From positions 30,153,045-30,217,044 of the forward strand of contig OY282558.1 in NCBI GenBank assembly GCA_958295665.1: a DNA stretch of 64,000 nucleotides. The letters are read 5' to 3'. Every line of letters begins with the position of its first letter. Position 1 is the stretch's first letter. Made by a program: the position numbers and the translations under genes. This document shows positions 11,885 to 24,600 of this stretch, one piece after another. The stretch comes from Tipula vernalis (taxonomy: Eukaryota > Arthropoda > Insecta > Diptera > Tipulidae). The notes under the pieces are model-generated. The model was given only the letters and a program-made list of their open reading frames with translations. It was not told where the DNA came from and did not search any database.

Positions 11885-13196
11885 CAGGGTGGCTGAGACC
11901 AAGTGTTACCAAATGAAAACGCTGTAATTTTTTTAATTTTGATTATTTTTTATTGAAATTTCGTGGAATATGTTGAAAACATATTACATTTTATGAAAAA
12001 CATGTTACTGCTCGATATGACCTCCTTTGGCTTTGATTATTTGATTCAGTCTTCCATAGAAAGCATTGCATGCTGACCGAACGTGGGCTTGCGGAATTTT
12101 ATTCCATTCTCGAACAAGAGCTGACTTCAATGCATCAACACTTTCGTATTTTTTAGTGGACACCTTACTCTCCAAAATGGACCATATGGAGAAATCCATG
12201 GGATTCAAGTCTGGTGAATATGGTGGCCATTCTTTCGACGAAATCAGCCGCGGAACGCAATTTTGTAAAAATTGCTGTGTCGCTCGAGCTTTGTGTGACG
12301 GTGCCGAGTCCTGTTGGAATGTCCAACGGTTCGTACCAAAGTGTTTACGTGCCCAAGGTAGCAAAGCATCGTTTAGGATCTTTTGGCGGTACATCTCTTG
12401 GTTTACCTTGACTCCATGTTCGATGAAAACCAGAGGAGTGCGTCCATCTGCAGTAACTGCAGCCCAAACCATAACATAAGCTGGTGATTGCTTGCGCATG
12501 GCAACTCTTGTGTCCAAATTATCGTTGGACTTGTCCTCTAACCAAACACGATCATTTTGTTTATTCACATGCTGTTGAATGGTGAAAATTTTCTCATCAG
12601 AAAAGACAATTTTTGGAATCTCATCACGTTCGGCCAAGGCCTTCAATGCTCGTGTTCTTTCAAGCCTAACTTTTTTTTGTGCCTCCGTAAGATCTTGAAC
12701 TTTTTGTATCTTGTAGGGCTTCAAGTGTAGTTCATTTTTCAATATGGTTTGAATGCTGTATCGTGAAACATGTAGACGTGCGGCTAATTGATTGGCACTT
12801 TGACGAGGATTTCGTTGGATTCGTTTCTTCACCTTTCGTATCATTTCTTTTGATGTTGCTGTCTTTTTAGGACCGCCTCTGTTGCGTTTAGCGATGCTAC
12901 CAGTTTCGTTGTATCGAGTTATGGTTCGATACACAAACATTTTATTCACATTCAAATGCTGGAGCTGACGAACTATTGCTGTTTGTGAATTTCCACCCAA
13001 ATACAGTGCAATTACACTATTACGTTTGAATTCCATTACGATTTTTTTATTAAGATATTAATTTAGAACAATTATTTATTGACCACATATAAACAACTAA
13101 CCAAACTTCAATCTGTCAAAAAATTAATGCGCGAAAATGACAACTACACAAATGACAGCAGAGTGAAGTTAGTAACATTTGGTCTCAGCCACCCTG
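11885..13196 (-). mobile_element. complete mariner-like (DD37D) transposon
   Basis: A 1312-bp element in antisense orientation to the fat gene. The first 25 bases (CAGGGTGGCTGAGACCAA then TGTTAC after one variable base) match the reverse complement of 13172-13196 with one mismatch. The element is flanked by a TA duplication (11883-11884 and 13197-13198). It encodes one uninterrupted transposase frame filling most of its length. Near-identical ends, an intact frame and a clean target duplication suggest a recent insertion. Confidence 0.95.
12005..13036 (-). CDS. mariner-like transposase, DD37D
   Basis: This 343-residue protein would cut and join DNA at the inverted repeats of its own element in the nucleus. 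Residues 1-110 hold two helix-turn-helix segments (about 5-50 and 75-105) joined by a GGPKK linker like the GRPR hook of the superfamily. The catalytic triad is visible: Asp147 in VFSDEKIF, Asp243 in FQQDSAPSHKA and Asp281 in YSPDLNPMDFSIW. There are 37 residues between the second and third Asp, so it belongs to the DD37D (maT-like) branch rather than classical DD34D mariner or DD34E Tc1. The length is normal for the family and there is no stop or frameshift. The ATG at 13036 is the first in frame and lies 160 bases inside the element end. Activity is plausible but not proven. Confidence 0.93.
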   Translation of the reverse strand: MEFKRNSVIALYLGGNSQTAIVRQLQHLNVNKMFVYRTITRYNETGSIAKRNRGGPKKTATSKEMIRKVKKRIQRNPRQSANQLAARLHVSRYSIQTILKNELHLKPYKIQKVQDLTEAQKKVRLERTRALKALAERDEIPKIVFSDEKIFTIQQHVNKQNDRVWLEDKSNDNLDTRVAMRKQSPAYVMVWAAVTADGRTPLVFIEHGVKVNQEMYRQKILNDALLPWARKHFGTNRWTFQQDSAPSHKARATQQFLQNCVPRLISSKEWPPYSPDLNPMDFSIWSILESKVSTKKYESVDALKSALVREWNKIPQAHVRSACNAFYGRLNQIIKAKGGHIEQ

Positions 13197-15885
13197 TATT
13201 TCATGTTGCCTTTTGTATATACAGCAGAGCGAAAAACTGACAAGATGTTCATGGAAGATTCATACACTTCCCACGCATTATGATTATTTCCATATGAAGA
13301 ACGAAAATTTCCTATCGGTACACACAGACACACATAATATATGCCAATCACACAGCACAAATATGTCACATCGTTTACATGGGCATGATGGCATAGAAAA
13401 CGAATTAATTTTCACACACAGTTTTCTTAAGCGCGCGCCATTTTTTCATCAATAAGATTTATGGTTTATTAAAAAAATAAAAAAAATGCGACGCCCACAT
13501 ACGAATATACGATTACAGTATGAGTACTAAATCATAAAATTATTAACTATAAAGACGTTCAGACTCATTTGATGCAATTATATATACAAAAAAAAAATTT
13601 GCTAGATTCTTTGTTCAAGATATAGGAAGGGGGGTAGGTATATTCGCCATCTGTCCTGTTTTTTAAAATTTCAATTATTTTATTTGATTGATCCTTTGAT
13701 ATTCTATATGTGGTCGGAAATATCAAATACACCTACGTCTTTCTATAAAGAGAGTCAGAGAATCATCCGCCGCGCTACAAGATTCATTGTAAAAAATTAA
13801 TCATTGTGAATTTGATTGATTTGAAGAAAATTAATGAATTTACAATATTTTACTAAACGAAAAAAAAAAAAAAAAAAATTTATTTGTCATTGTTTTATGG
13901 GGAACACCTTAAAATTGTACTAAGCGCTATATAGAGTGATGTATGCGGTGGTCCATAATAAACCAAAACCAAAAATATACTTCATGTTTTAATGAAAGAT
14001 GGAGTAATGGTTTTTTTGTGACTTATGATCTTTTCGATAGTGCGGGGTTGTGGTCAAACGCGATAAACACATATTCAGATTCAAAAGTCAAAAAGCAATT
14101 ATAAATTTTATTTTTATTAATGTGAGAATGAAAACTTGTTTCATTAGTGTGTGGCGGTGTAAACAGGTACATTGGTTCCTCCATATATATGTGCGATGAT
14201 CAAACAAATCTTTACATATGAGTACATAAAATACATAACATTTTTTTATTTTTTTTTATTTTTTGTTTAAATCACCTTTAGGCTAAACAGCACATATGGT
14301 AGGTTGTCTTTTTAACCCACATTTAAAACAATTATATTTTATGTGTTATCGAAGTGTTTAGTGTTGAAATTAAATACCTCGTGCGAACGATGCATTCGAA
14401 AGTAGAGATGACTTTTTAGTAATGGTTTACATAATAACAAATAGTTCAAACATAACCCTAGATGACCTTATTACAAATACATATTTATACAAATACAACT
14501 ACACTTTTCAAATAGTATATTTTATGCCTACAAACATATTTTTTGTGCTGTTTTGTATCTCAACTCCATGTTTGAGATTCGTTAATTTTTTTTTTGTTAT
14601 TTTCGTAATTTCTAAACATTGAATGCCTGTCAAAAAGTCAAGATGAAGATTATTTTATGTATTTCTTTTTGTGTTAATAAATATTCATTCTTTGTTTGGT
14701 ATGGTATGATGGGCATAAAGAGTTAAAAAAAAAAAAAAAAAAAAAATTATGTTTAGTTTTTCTTTATGGTGTTGTATATTAAAACGTTCTTAGAAATCTT
14801 ATATTTATCCAACTTTCAACAAAAATTTTCTTCTCTATTAATAATTAACAACTATCTACATTTTATGAAAATTATTGATTTTAAATCGCGCACCGTTGCA
14901 AAGTTGATCGTGTTTGATTGATTTTGAGATGTGGCAACGATTTGAATTTGTATCGCGTAAATACCTTATGTGATTTATGATCGGCACTCGCCGACAATAT
15001 TTTATGATCATCGGAATACAGCAAATTATGTAAATGCCAATAATATTTGACAAGTTGGCTACCATTGTAGTAATGTAAAATAATATTTAGTCATAATTAA
15101 AGTTTTTATGTACAAACAGATTAGTCAAGATAAATTAAGCAAAGTTAACATGTTGTTATATAATGATTTGAGAAAATATTGTACTTTGGCAGCAATATAA
15201 TATTTCAGAACTTGATTCTAACACCTAAGAATTTGGAGGCAATGATTACTTACACTCCCTTGCATCGTGTTTTGTTTTTTAAAAAAAATAACGGTTTATT
15301 GCACATGCCGTACAATCATTCTCAAGATGACTGACCATTAAGAAACACCCATTGCAATGTGAATACATAAAAATAAAATACATAATAAGGAAAACACTAA
15401 AACAAAACACATAGGCGACAAATTCATGTCACACAAATAACAAAAAAAAACGTAGAAAATTTATTTTTCCCACCCATATGCAATATTTCATACTCACATA
15501 GATAGTTACAGGAAATATTTTTAAACATTTTTCAGCAATTTCTAATTAAGATGCTGATCACATGAAATCCCCTTTTAACACTGTCAGCAAGCCATACATA
15601 CATATGTATGTACACCAACAATGAAAAAAGTAATAAATTGAAAAAAAAAAATTCTAAAAATTACTCAACACTAAATCACCATAATTGTCATTTCCAACTT
15701 ATAACAAAAGCCATAATTTATTAAGTTGAAAGTTCATATTATATGGAAATGTTGCTTGCGGGGAGGTGTTAACGTTTTTTACTGCCTGTGACTGTTTGAC
15801 CAGAATACTTAAAACATTTCATTTATACAAAATATTTTCATCGCCAATCAATCATAACATTTTTTTGTTTTTGTTATCTTTCCAG

Positions 15886-16321
15886 GTTACTGACACGAAC
15901 GACAATCCACCAGTATTTTCGGAACCAACTTATTCATTCGATATACCCGAAAATACACCACGAGGATATCATGTTGGTGTAATATCAGCGACCGATCCAG
16001 ATTTAGGTGCTAACTCGATGATATCGTATACGGTGATTTCGGACTGGGCCAACGATGTGTTTTCATTAAATCCACAAACCGGTGTATTTACATTAACCGC
16101 TCGCCTCGACTACGAAGAAGTACAACATTATATTCTAGTAATTCAGGCGCAAGATAATGGTTTCCCAAGTTTGTCGACCACACTAACCGTATACTGTAAT
16201 GTCTTGGACTTAAACGATAATGCACCCGTTTTCGATCCAATGAGTTATTCAAATGAAATTTTTGAAAATGTTTCAATTGGAACGGCGGTTGTAACCGTGA
16301 GTGCAACTGATATTGATTCAG
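15886..16321 (+). CDS. ft: fat cadherin, internal exon (two cadherin linkers)
   Basis: This exon has 145 codons plus one base. Residues 3-11 form the linker DTNDNPPVF, residues 37-39 are DPD and residues 74-77 are LDYE in place of the usual LDRE. Residues 108-116 are the next linker, DLNDNAPVF. The acceptor is TTTCCAG and the donor is G/GTAAGA after 16321, leaving phase 1. Joined to 34274, the split glycine codon gives TDIDSGDNGRVEY, the expected DxD block of the following repeat. The block DVFSLNPQTG and the stretch after it match what I recall of Drosophila Fat closely. The role is as for the preceding exon: ligand-binding ectodomain at the cell surface. Confidence 0.92.
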
Positions 16322-17949
16322 GTAAGAAATATTTTTTATGTTAAGTTTTTTTTTTTTGTATGTATATAATTTATTATTATTTAAGAAAAACCTGTGTTCA
16401 TTCGAAAATCGTTTCATATTTTTAAATATGTCCTTGAGGCGATGAAATATCATTATTTTCTCATCTTAAAAGTAAAACAAATTTTTTTGAAATTCTTTAA
16501 TCTCACACGCAAAATTATAGTTTCTTGAAGAGATTAAATTTTTGGTTTGTGTTTGGTTTTTGCTTTTCTTTTTAATTTCTTTCTGAATTTTTCTTTTCTG
16601 CTATGGAAAAAAGAAAAAACGAAAAATTGAATGTATCAAAAATGAATGAATACAAGAGGCGGTTACCTACAATGTAGTTATAGAAGTTTTCTTAATTTTA
16701 TTTCTTTATTTTATTTTTGCTTAATTACCATTTCTTTCAATGGCTCTCCAGAATATTATTACGTGTCTGTTGTTGTTGCATTGACTTATAAATATAAGTA
16801 TAAACGAATAGAGGAACTTTAATTTAATGATTTTTCTAATTTGTGTATAAGATTTACATTATCTTTTGTTTTCTTTAGCTTTCAAGAACATGAAATCAAT
16901 TCACTTCACATATCAAATATGTTAAGAGAATAAATAGAAAATAATAGTAATGAAAATTTTAATATTCTCACACTTAAGATGGAGTTTTTCATTTTTTTAT
17001 TATGATTGAAGGAAGTTGAAATTTAGAAAAAAAAAAATGTAATCAATTTTATTTTGAGGAGTTTCTAATGCAGTGCACATGTCAACTTGTTGTCTTGTTT
17101 GCATGTATGTGACTTATGTGCTTAAGATTAATCGCGTATCTCGTTACTATACATACATTATGAAACCACAAAATTTTATTCGACTAACAGTATATTCCTC
17201 TCACTTTCTCGCTACCTGCGCCTATAGGTAGTTCTAAAAACTAATTTTCACTAAATGCTGGATCATTCATTAAAAAAAAAATGTTTACTGTTGTTCTTGA
17301 TTACTATCGTTCGAATGATGATGATGATGATGATTACACATGATGACGATTTTTTTTTTTAAAGTTTTATACCTTACTTCTCTTATTTTAATTTATTGTT
17401 GTGTTTTGCAAGAAGAAAAGAAGCATAATGATTGATTACATATGAGGTCGAAGCATATACGTGAAACTAGATACACTTAAAAAAGAATGGAAATAAAACA
17501 TCTTGAGGTTTAAAATCTCAACATTTTTTTTTGGAATATTTTTAGTTTATGCGGTGCGTTTACGCAGTGTGTTGATCTACTTGATATTTTTATTAAAAAT
17601 GAACGCACTTATTAGTACATACCCGGGTTTAGGTTGAAATGTTTTGTGGAAATTCGCAACGTATTGCAATTTCGATTACCTTTAGTGTAACATTTTTTAT
17701 ATCCTAGAGCTCAAAGCCCAGATATTCGGACAAGATATAACGGAATTAACACTATTCGCTTCTTGAACAAAGATTTTGAAATGTAGTTCCAACAGAATAA
17801 ACAATTATCCAAAAGAACTAACTACGAATATCAAGTTCAGTAAATTTCAGTTTAGAATTTTATGTTTCAAGTGGTAGAACACTAATTTTTCTGATTGAGC
17901 GTTTAAAAATAAATTTCGAAGTTTTTATGGTAACTACACGAATTCAGTT

Positions 17950-19030
17950 GTCAGGACCTAGGTGAGTGTCAATTATTCTACCTAAAACCTAATTTATTGG
18001 TAGCGGATTTTCTTCATGTAGTGTGTTTAGATAACTGTTAATGCTTAAGTCGAGCATTGATGGCTCAGGGAGTGCTGTGGGGTCGCTTGAAATGGAAGTT
18101 AACGGCCTTGAATTAAGGCAACTTTCAATTTGTCAAATTAATGTGTAATATTCTTCCAAAGTTAAGCAAACATTTTTACATCATTCTGGAAATTTTCTAA
18201 TAAGAATAACTTATGTAATTCCTTTAACTCAGACCGACATCCCATGAAATTGGTGCCAATATCTGAGTATATTTTATTAGTACAATATCCTCGACTGGCA
18301 ACTACTGAGAAAGGTTTATTCTAAAGTTTATTCTAAAAACAAAGAATACATTGATTTAGCACATGTCTACATAAATTTCGACCCCCGATAATCCAATATT
18401 GAGACGTCAAATTGTACAGTACAGTTGTAAGCTCACCGATAATCTTAAATTTCTTCTTTGGTTGAAGATTATTCATAAAACGAAGATTATTCATGTCATA
18501 AGATTTAAAGACAGATACTCTTTCATGCAGTCTCGGGGTATAATTTATAACAATTGGTTGACGTATTAATCTTCTTTCAATAAGTGAATTGTAATTTGAA
18601 AACTGATTAATATTGGCATTTACAGGCAGAGAAACTGAATAATGACCTGAACTGAAACGTTTGTGAGCTTTCAGTTATAATGTTCTTCACAAAATTGTTC
18701 ATATAATGAATATTTGGTTTTAACAGAAACGGTTTCTATCTCCCAACATCGGTTTATTTCATTATTTAGTTTCTGTCACGAAATTTAAATGAGAACCGCT
18801 GTCCAATAACGCTCTACACAAACACTGATGTGTTTGAACCGCTTGTAGTTGTAGTTGTATGAAACTCTAGTAGTTTATTGAATCAATTCTTGGTTTATTT
18901 AAGTACCGAGGTGGTTTATTCGAATTATATTTTGAATCTTTGAAGTTTGTATTTGTTTCAAAGTGAAGAAGAATGTGATGCTTCACTGAGCATAAGCCAC
19001 AAGGATTTGCCTTTAGAATAATTAAATCTT
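17950..19030 (-). pseudogene. BEL/Pao LTR retrotransposon remnant (gag-PR-INT)
   Basis: On the minus strand the pieces run in the right order for BEL/Pao. A gag-end zinc-knuckle-like stretch NPCGLCSVKHHILLH lies at about 18965-19012. An aspartic protease block CRALLDSGSHLNFVTET with the catalytic DSG lies at about 18770-18822. The start of the reverse transcriptase region (GHYSVSLPVN then NSLIERRLI) lies at about 18550-18640. Integrase blocks follow: SQYWIIGGRN (about 18370-18405), YSDIGTNFMG with a catalytic Asp (about 18235-18270) and CLNSRPLTSISSDP (about 18070-18115). The RT palm and RNase H are missing between 18440 and 18540, and stops and frameshifts are present. Long terminal repeats were not found. 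Confidence 0.85.
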
Positions 19031-20220
19031 TTTGAATCAGCGGATGGTTTTAAAGGATGTGCCGACTCGAACAAGTCTTCTGAGAAGAACGATGAATTTA
19101 TCAAAGTTTAATAACTGGTTCCCTTGTGAATTTTTTTACATCAAATCCTAAGCTTCGACGGCTTTTATTGAAGTGACCAAATCGATCTTAAGTTCCAGTT
19201 TGCATGATTTATACAACAATAAATACATGAATATAAAATATTAGCAAATATGTAAAGGGATACAAACTCATAATTAGTACAGTGATAAACAGATTTTTTT
19301 TAACAGTTTTAAGCTTAACTATTTTTATTTATTAGCCAATAAATAAAATTGGTGTTGTATCGATCTTAATGAATTGGTGTTGAATCGATCGAATCGCCTA
19401 ACATAGTTGTTAAATCTACATGGATTTACATATATACCTACAGATAGCTAGATCTAAAAATATTTGATTAATTAGAATCGAACTTTATTGCCTTAGTAAT
19501 AAAATGTAAGATAAAATTAAAATTTTAGGTGGGTTTCTTTGAACCACATATGTCTTGAAATGCCGGCTATATAGATTATATTTCAAACTTCCTGTTAGAT
19601 TAGAAATTAAGATTGTCCCAAAGCTGGATGTCATTATGAAGTTAAATTAACCTCAATAAGAAATAAATTTGAGCTTTTGAATTATGAACCGAATGAATTA
19701 TAACACAAAACGTCAGAACTGTATAACGTGTTTAGAAATCTGATATAATTTCAAAGACTCATCCTGTTATTTGTAAAATAATTTTGGAATTGCTAGGTAT
19801 GCTTAAAGAATCAATAATTTAAGATTTTTATCTTGATCACATCAAAAAATTGATTAAATTTCTCTTCAAATTAGTTAAATTATTTCTCAAAGAATCAAAT
19901 TTTCAGAATACAAAAGGTTTATTTAAATTAGTGCGTTTTGTATTACTGCACCGAAATTATCTTTTAATATTTGAGTATAAATTTGCAAATAGACGTTCTT
20001 ATTAAAAGAAAAATTGAATGATTGATCATTAAATTTTTATTGTGTAATAATCTAATCACGAATCTAGATCACATACCTATAAATTAAATCATCCAATTAA
20101 ATTATTCCCAATGGTGTGAAGTTTTTCACAGAAAGTGTAGCTACACAAATGAGGATAACCCGAATTAAATAAATTATAAAAGTCGAAATTAACATAAAAT
20201 GCTTGAATATTCATTTACGT

Positions 20221-21640
20221 TTAAAATAGCAAAGATGAATCATTTTGTTCTGCTGCTTCTACAATATTTTTATTAATTTTATTGAAATTGGTTGGAACCC
20301 ATAAAGGTTCCGCACTCAATGCCACAAGAGTCCATGATACAAACCTAGGATTCTTTGTCAACTCGCGGATGTGCACTGCAACCTTTGCAAACTGGATTAG
20401 TTTAGACGAAGGGAGAGAAGGCAGCCTCACTATATCGAAAGTCCTACAGTTAAACAATTGAAAACGAACACTTTCGAAAGAAGGACAACCGCATACAAAA
20501 ATCATTTTGTGCCAATCCCAAGCGATGTCGATGATCCTTAAAACGGCCTTGGCCAGTAAGAGCTCCAACAAATTTAATGATAAACCAAACTTAGTAAATC
20601 TCCGATCTGGCTTACTAATAAAGTACTTCGCCTTACGGCAAACAGAAGTAGCATGCTACTTCAGCCCTTGCTTTTTGCCTTCATACCGTTGTTGAGGGAG
20701 CCGCTGGTTCGGCTTCGATTAATGTTATCGCGAACCAGCCTTGGCAAGCGAATCGGCAATCTCATTACCTTCAATTTCACAATGTCCCAGTATCCATAAG
20801 ACAGTAACTCTATTGTTAGAACAAAGAAGGCTGCTGAAATATTTATAATCCTTAACAAGTTTGGAAATAGTGAAGGGATTTTTGAATAAATTTAGCACAG
20901 CTTTACGAAACGTAATCGTAACAAACGAAGTACTATCAAAAGCTCCCACAAGAAACTCTATATTATTGAGCGAGCAATATTCTTAATAGACCAAAAAGCC
21001 ATCAATCTAACAAGTAGAGGAACGAGCTCGAGGGCGAAAATATCTCAATCGATTAATTTCCTGTTATGGTATGGTTTAAACGGTGGCCTTTTGAGTTTAA
21101 TATAAAAAGAGATACACCTATGATCAGAAGTGAGAAAATCGTTCGCCACTTTCCAGTTAAAAATTAAAATCAATAATAGACATAGAGCACAAACTGATGC
21201 CAATCAGATAGCTAACGGCATTTATTGAAAATTTTCGAGCTCATAAAAGCTTTAAAAATTGAATTGAGCTACCCCATATTGAGTGATGAGCATTAGCATC
21301 AAAACCTTATGCTTACTCCAAAACAACAAGTTATTAAACGCAACCGAAGGAGAAGGAATCATAGAGAAGACAAACTGATGCAAGGATCAATTTAGTAGAA
21401 GAAGTAGTCAGATCAGCCACACTGCACTTCTCAATAAGCAAAGTATTAATATTGTTAACAATAAAAATTCACGTCCAACTTCTAATGACAGGAACCTTAC
21501 AGAAGATTCTTCCTTTAGTTGAGTTCAAACCAGGGACAGCACCATAAAGAAGGTACAGTCCCTGAATTAGACAAACATCTGTGTGTGATACAGCAAGCAA
21601 TTCACTTAATTCAAATGAAGCTGGCTTACTCTGATGCAAG
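20221..21640 (-). pseudogene. R1/I-like non-LTR retrotransposon with RT deleted
   Basis: Read on the minus strand, an endonuclease comes first. LIQGLYLLYGAVPGLNS lies at about 21530-21595 and FDANAHHSIWGSS, with the D-N-H motif of the apurinic endonuclease fold, at about 21262-21304. An RNase H domain follows at 20725-20949, with ILGHCEIEGNEIADSLAKAG, and then a C-terminal cysteine segment (CGCPSFESVRF, about 20455-20490). The RT domain expected between endonuclease and RNase H is absent: only about 300 bases separate them. Multiple stops and frameshifts make it dead. Endonuclease plus RNase H places it in the Jockey superfamily near I/R1 elements. The C-terminal segment resembles the fragment at 30729-31041. 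Confidence 0.8.
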
Positions 21641-24600
21641 TTGATCTGTTTTATTGCACGGGTTTGGGGGTCACAATGAACACCATTAATTAAACGTTAA
21701 ATCCAATTCCCCTACTCTCCACGTCCTCTATGCAGAAGACTCAAGCTATCTGAATATTTTATTTCTTTATAACAAAAATTTTAAAAAAATCTCTAGTAAC
21801 CCGGTTGGTGCAAAACAGGAGCTCGAGTATTAAATTTCTCGAGTATTTGAACACTCTTTACCATGATATCCATGCTTTTATTGTGATTGGCACTAAATGT
21901 ATTGCAAATATTATGCATTAAGACACATTTAATGGTAGATATGTATAATAATCGTCATTTACCAGTCAAAATTTCTTTATATTGCTTATTCTTTATGATA
22001 AATTCAATTTTGTTTAATTTATTTTGTGGATTTTGGCACACAAGAATTAAAATCAGCACACAAAGTTATTTAAAACCTAAAACAGACTGACTTTAAAAAT
22101 TAACCAGTAGTAATGAACATTAAGGTATCCATAAGAATTTCATAAGAATATTTGATTAAAATTAGCTGTAATGAAGGTTCTTGACAAGATTTAACTGTAA
22201 TTTTGGGCAGATTTAGTATTTGTGGGTTTGCGTAGTTATTGATCTAAAACCGCCTCTCTTAAACATATTTAATCCAAATTGAATTGAAATATTTTTGTTT
22301 TGACATTTGAGTGAACTGAAGTATCATAATCCGATCATCAGCTAGGCCGCGCCGATTCAGCAGCTCAATTATCTGAAGTTATTCTTTCTGTTCACTACAG
22401 ATGTATGAATTGGTTCGATACCTTCAATCAGATCACTCAAAGAATATGTTAGGTATTGTATTACAATGGGTGGATATTAAAAATATACTTCAGCATTTTA
22501 GGAGATTACCCGTAGCTGCGTGGCGTGTATTAATTTACAAAGAATCAGAGTACTAGGTTAGAGGGATTATATTGATGGTCTCTGAAATAAAGCATTATTT
22601 AGATATTCCACCTTTTCAAATTTGTTAAAAAGGAAGGGTTAATAATTTCCTCTCGATTCCTGATAGATATTTAGGTTTAGAAATTCGCTAAACTCATATG
22701 AAATGAAAGCTTACGACAACAAACGATAACGATATTAGTTAGCTGAAAAACTTAAGCAATTAGATTCTAGTGAAACATCAAAGCCATCAAAACCTAATAT
22801 TTACAAACATATTGTAACTGATTCTATAAACTTTTTGTCAGTTGTTTTACCCCTAAATATGAACCGAATGCAACGGTATTCTGCTTTATTAGAAGCTTTT
22901 AAATTTTTAGCTTCCCTAGCAGTTTATAGGCCATTGAAAAACCTGTTTGGTACCTGTGTCCGATAATTTATAAAAGCAAAAGGTTTAAGAAACACTAAAC
23001 TATACGTTAATTGCTCAATAATTAAACTAATCACTTCCCTTTTAAATCTACAATTTTTACAACCTGATGATTATTTCATTTAACAAAATAAAAACAAAAT
23101 TCTAAATATTTCTGAATGAATGATTTTCAGTTTTTTTTTTATTCTTATGTATTATTGTGTACATACCCGATTAAATGCCAAATCATCTTTTCACTGAATA
23201 AATTTATTACCTCAATTAAATCTACTCAATTTCCTGATGCAGACATTAAACTCAATAAACGCATCGCATTTCATCTTTTTAAAATTGCACACACCAACCA
23301 GTAATATTTAATTCCAGTAAACAATTCTCAATTATTTTTATTATTACGTCAATTACCCCTCATACTACCACTATGTATGTATATATGCCATACCTATAAC
23401 TAAATAAAAAAAAAAAACACAAAATGCTAAGAAATAATCATATCAACTTTCAAATGCATTAAAAATCTTAAATTGCAATTTTTTTGTTGTTGGCTAACTT
23501 TATAAACTTCTAAGCGATCGAAACTCGGCGTACACAAAAAAATTTCCAACTTTAAATCATTATTTGAATGACATCTGAAGTTAGAATTTCAATTTTTTCC
23601 TTGACTGTTTCCTTAATTTCAGTTTTTTTTTTTTTTTTTTTATTTTTTTTTAATCTTTGGATGTCCATAAATTGTATTATTATTATGTTTTTAGTAGAGA
23701 AGATAAAACAATAACAACAACAATTGCGAAGAAAATTATCGATAAACTGTTAAGATTTGTCTTGTGTACTTACTGGTGTACATACGAGTATATACAGTAC
23801 AAGAAAGGAATAAAAACATATAACGATGAAGCTGTAATAGACATAAGACATTATGAATTTTATAATTTTTCGCTATTTGTGTCTGAATTGTTGCTATGTA
23901 TATTGCCCGATGCGATTTTTCTCATACAAAACCACATAACATAATAATTGTTGGCAGATTTTTATTTTTAATTTTTTGCGCTTATACAAAATATTAATTA
24001 GTTGATTTAAGAATAGAAATTATATGTGATTATTATGTGATTAGAATGTTTAAAAGTGTTTGTAAGGAATTTATCTTAACTTTTTGCCGCGTCTTTTATG
24101 TATAATTACCGCGTGTTGAGATGAATGAATCATATATTGTATGTAATTTGTACGCATGTAATTACATTGGATGGTGTTAGAAGATTAATGTTTCAGATAA
24201 CGCGTGGATTTGTATGTAAAAAGTAATTTGTCGCAAAAATATTTCTCAGAAATATAAATTTTCCACTTAATTTTTGCTTTTATCCATATACACAAACATA
24301 ACGTTATCTACGCGTTGTATACGTGTAACTCAACACAAATAACTCATTTCACATTGACATATTTATAAATAAATTTAAAACTGCGGCATTTTTATATTCG
24401 CTTAATTTCCTGTATACCTACCTACCTCTGAAGAACTCAACAACATTAAGAGTCATGATATCCCAAATGCATAGGAACAAATAAACTGAATTTTTAATTA
24501 TGAAAATTAATTAAGTCACATTTTATTTATTCGTTTCATTCCGAATTGGAAATTAAAATCTTACAAACAATCAAAATAAATTCCAATTAAATGTTGTAAT

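Larger units (their letters stand above)
3194..15885 (+). other. ft: fat intron of 12.7 kb carrying transposons
   Basis: The intron begins GTAAGAATT and ends TTTCCAG before 15886, both canonical. It holds the elements annotated separately at 5717-6191, 6513-6735, 8013-8552, 9440-9960, 11337-11624 and 11885-13196. Between them (3200-5700, 6820-7950, 8560-9430, 9970-11330, 13200-15880) I see only AT-rich sequence with A/T runs, for example 13860-13879 and 14727-14747, and no supported gene. Confidence 0.8.

Noticed and set aside
12066..12479. 137-codon plus-strand frame
   Set aside because: It is the antisense shadow of the intact mariner transposase; its residues show no domain.
16088..16453. 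121-codon minus-strand frame
   Set aside because: Antisense to the fat exon at 15886-16321 and its donor site.
22300..22600. Possible retroelement gag coding sequence
   Set aside because: Some protein-like words appear in translation, but no conserved block or consistent frame.
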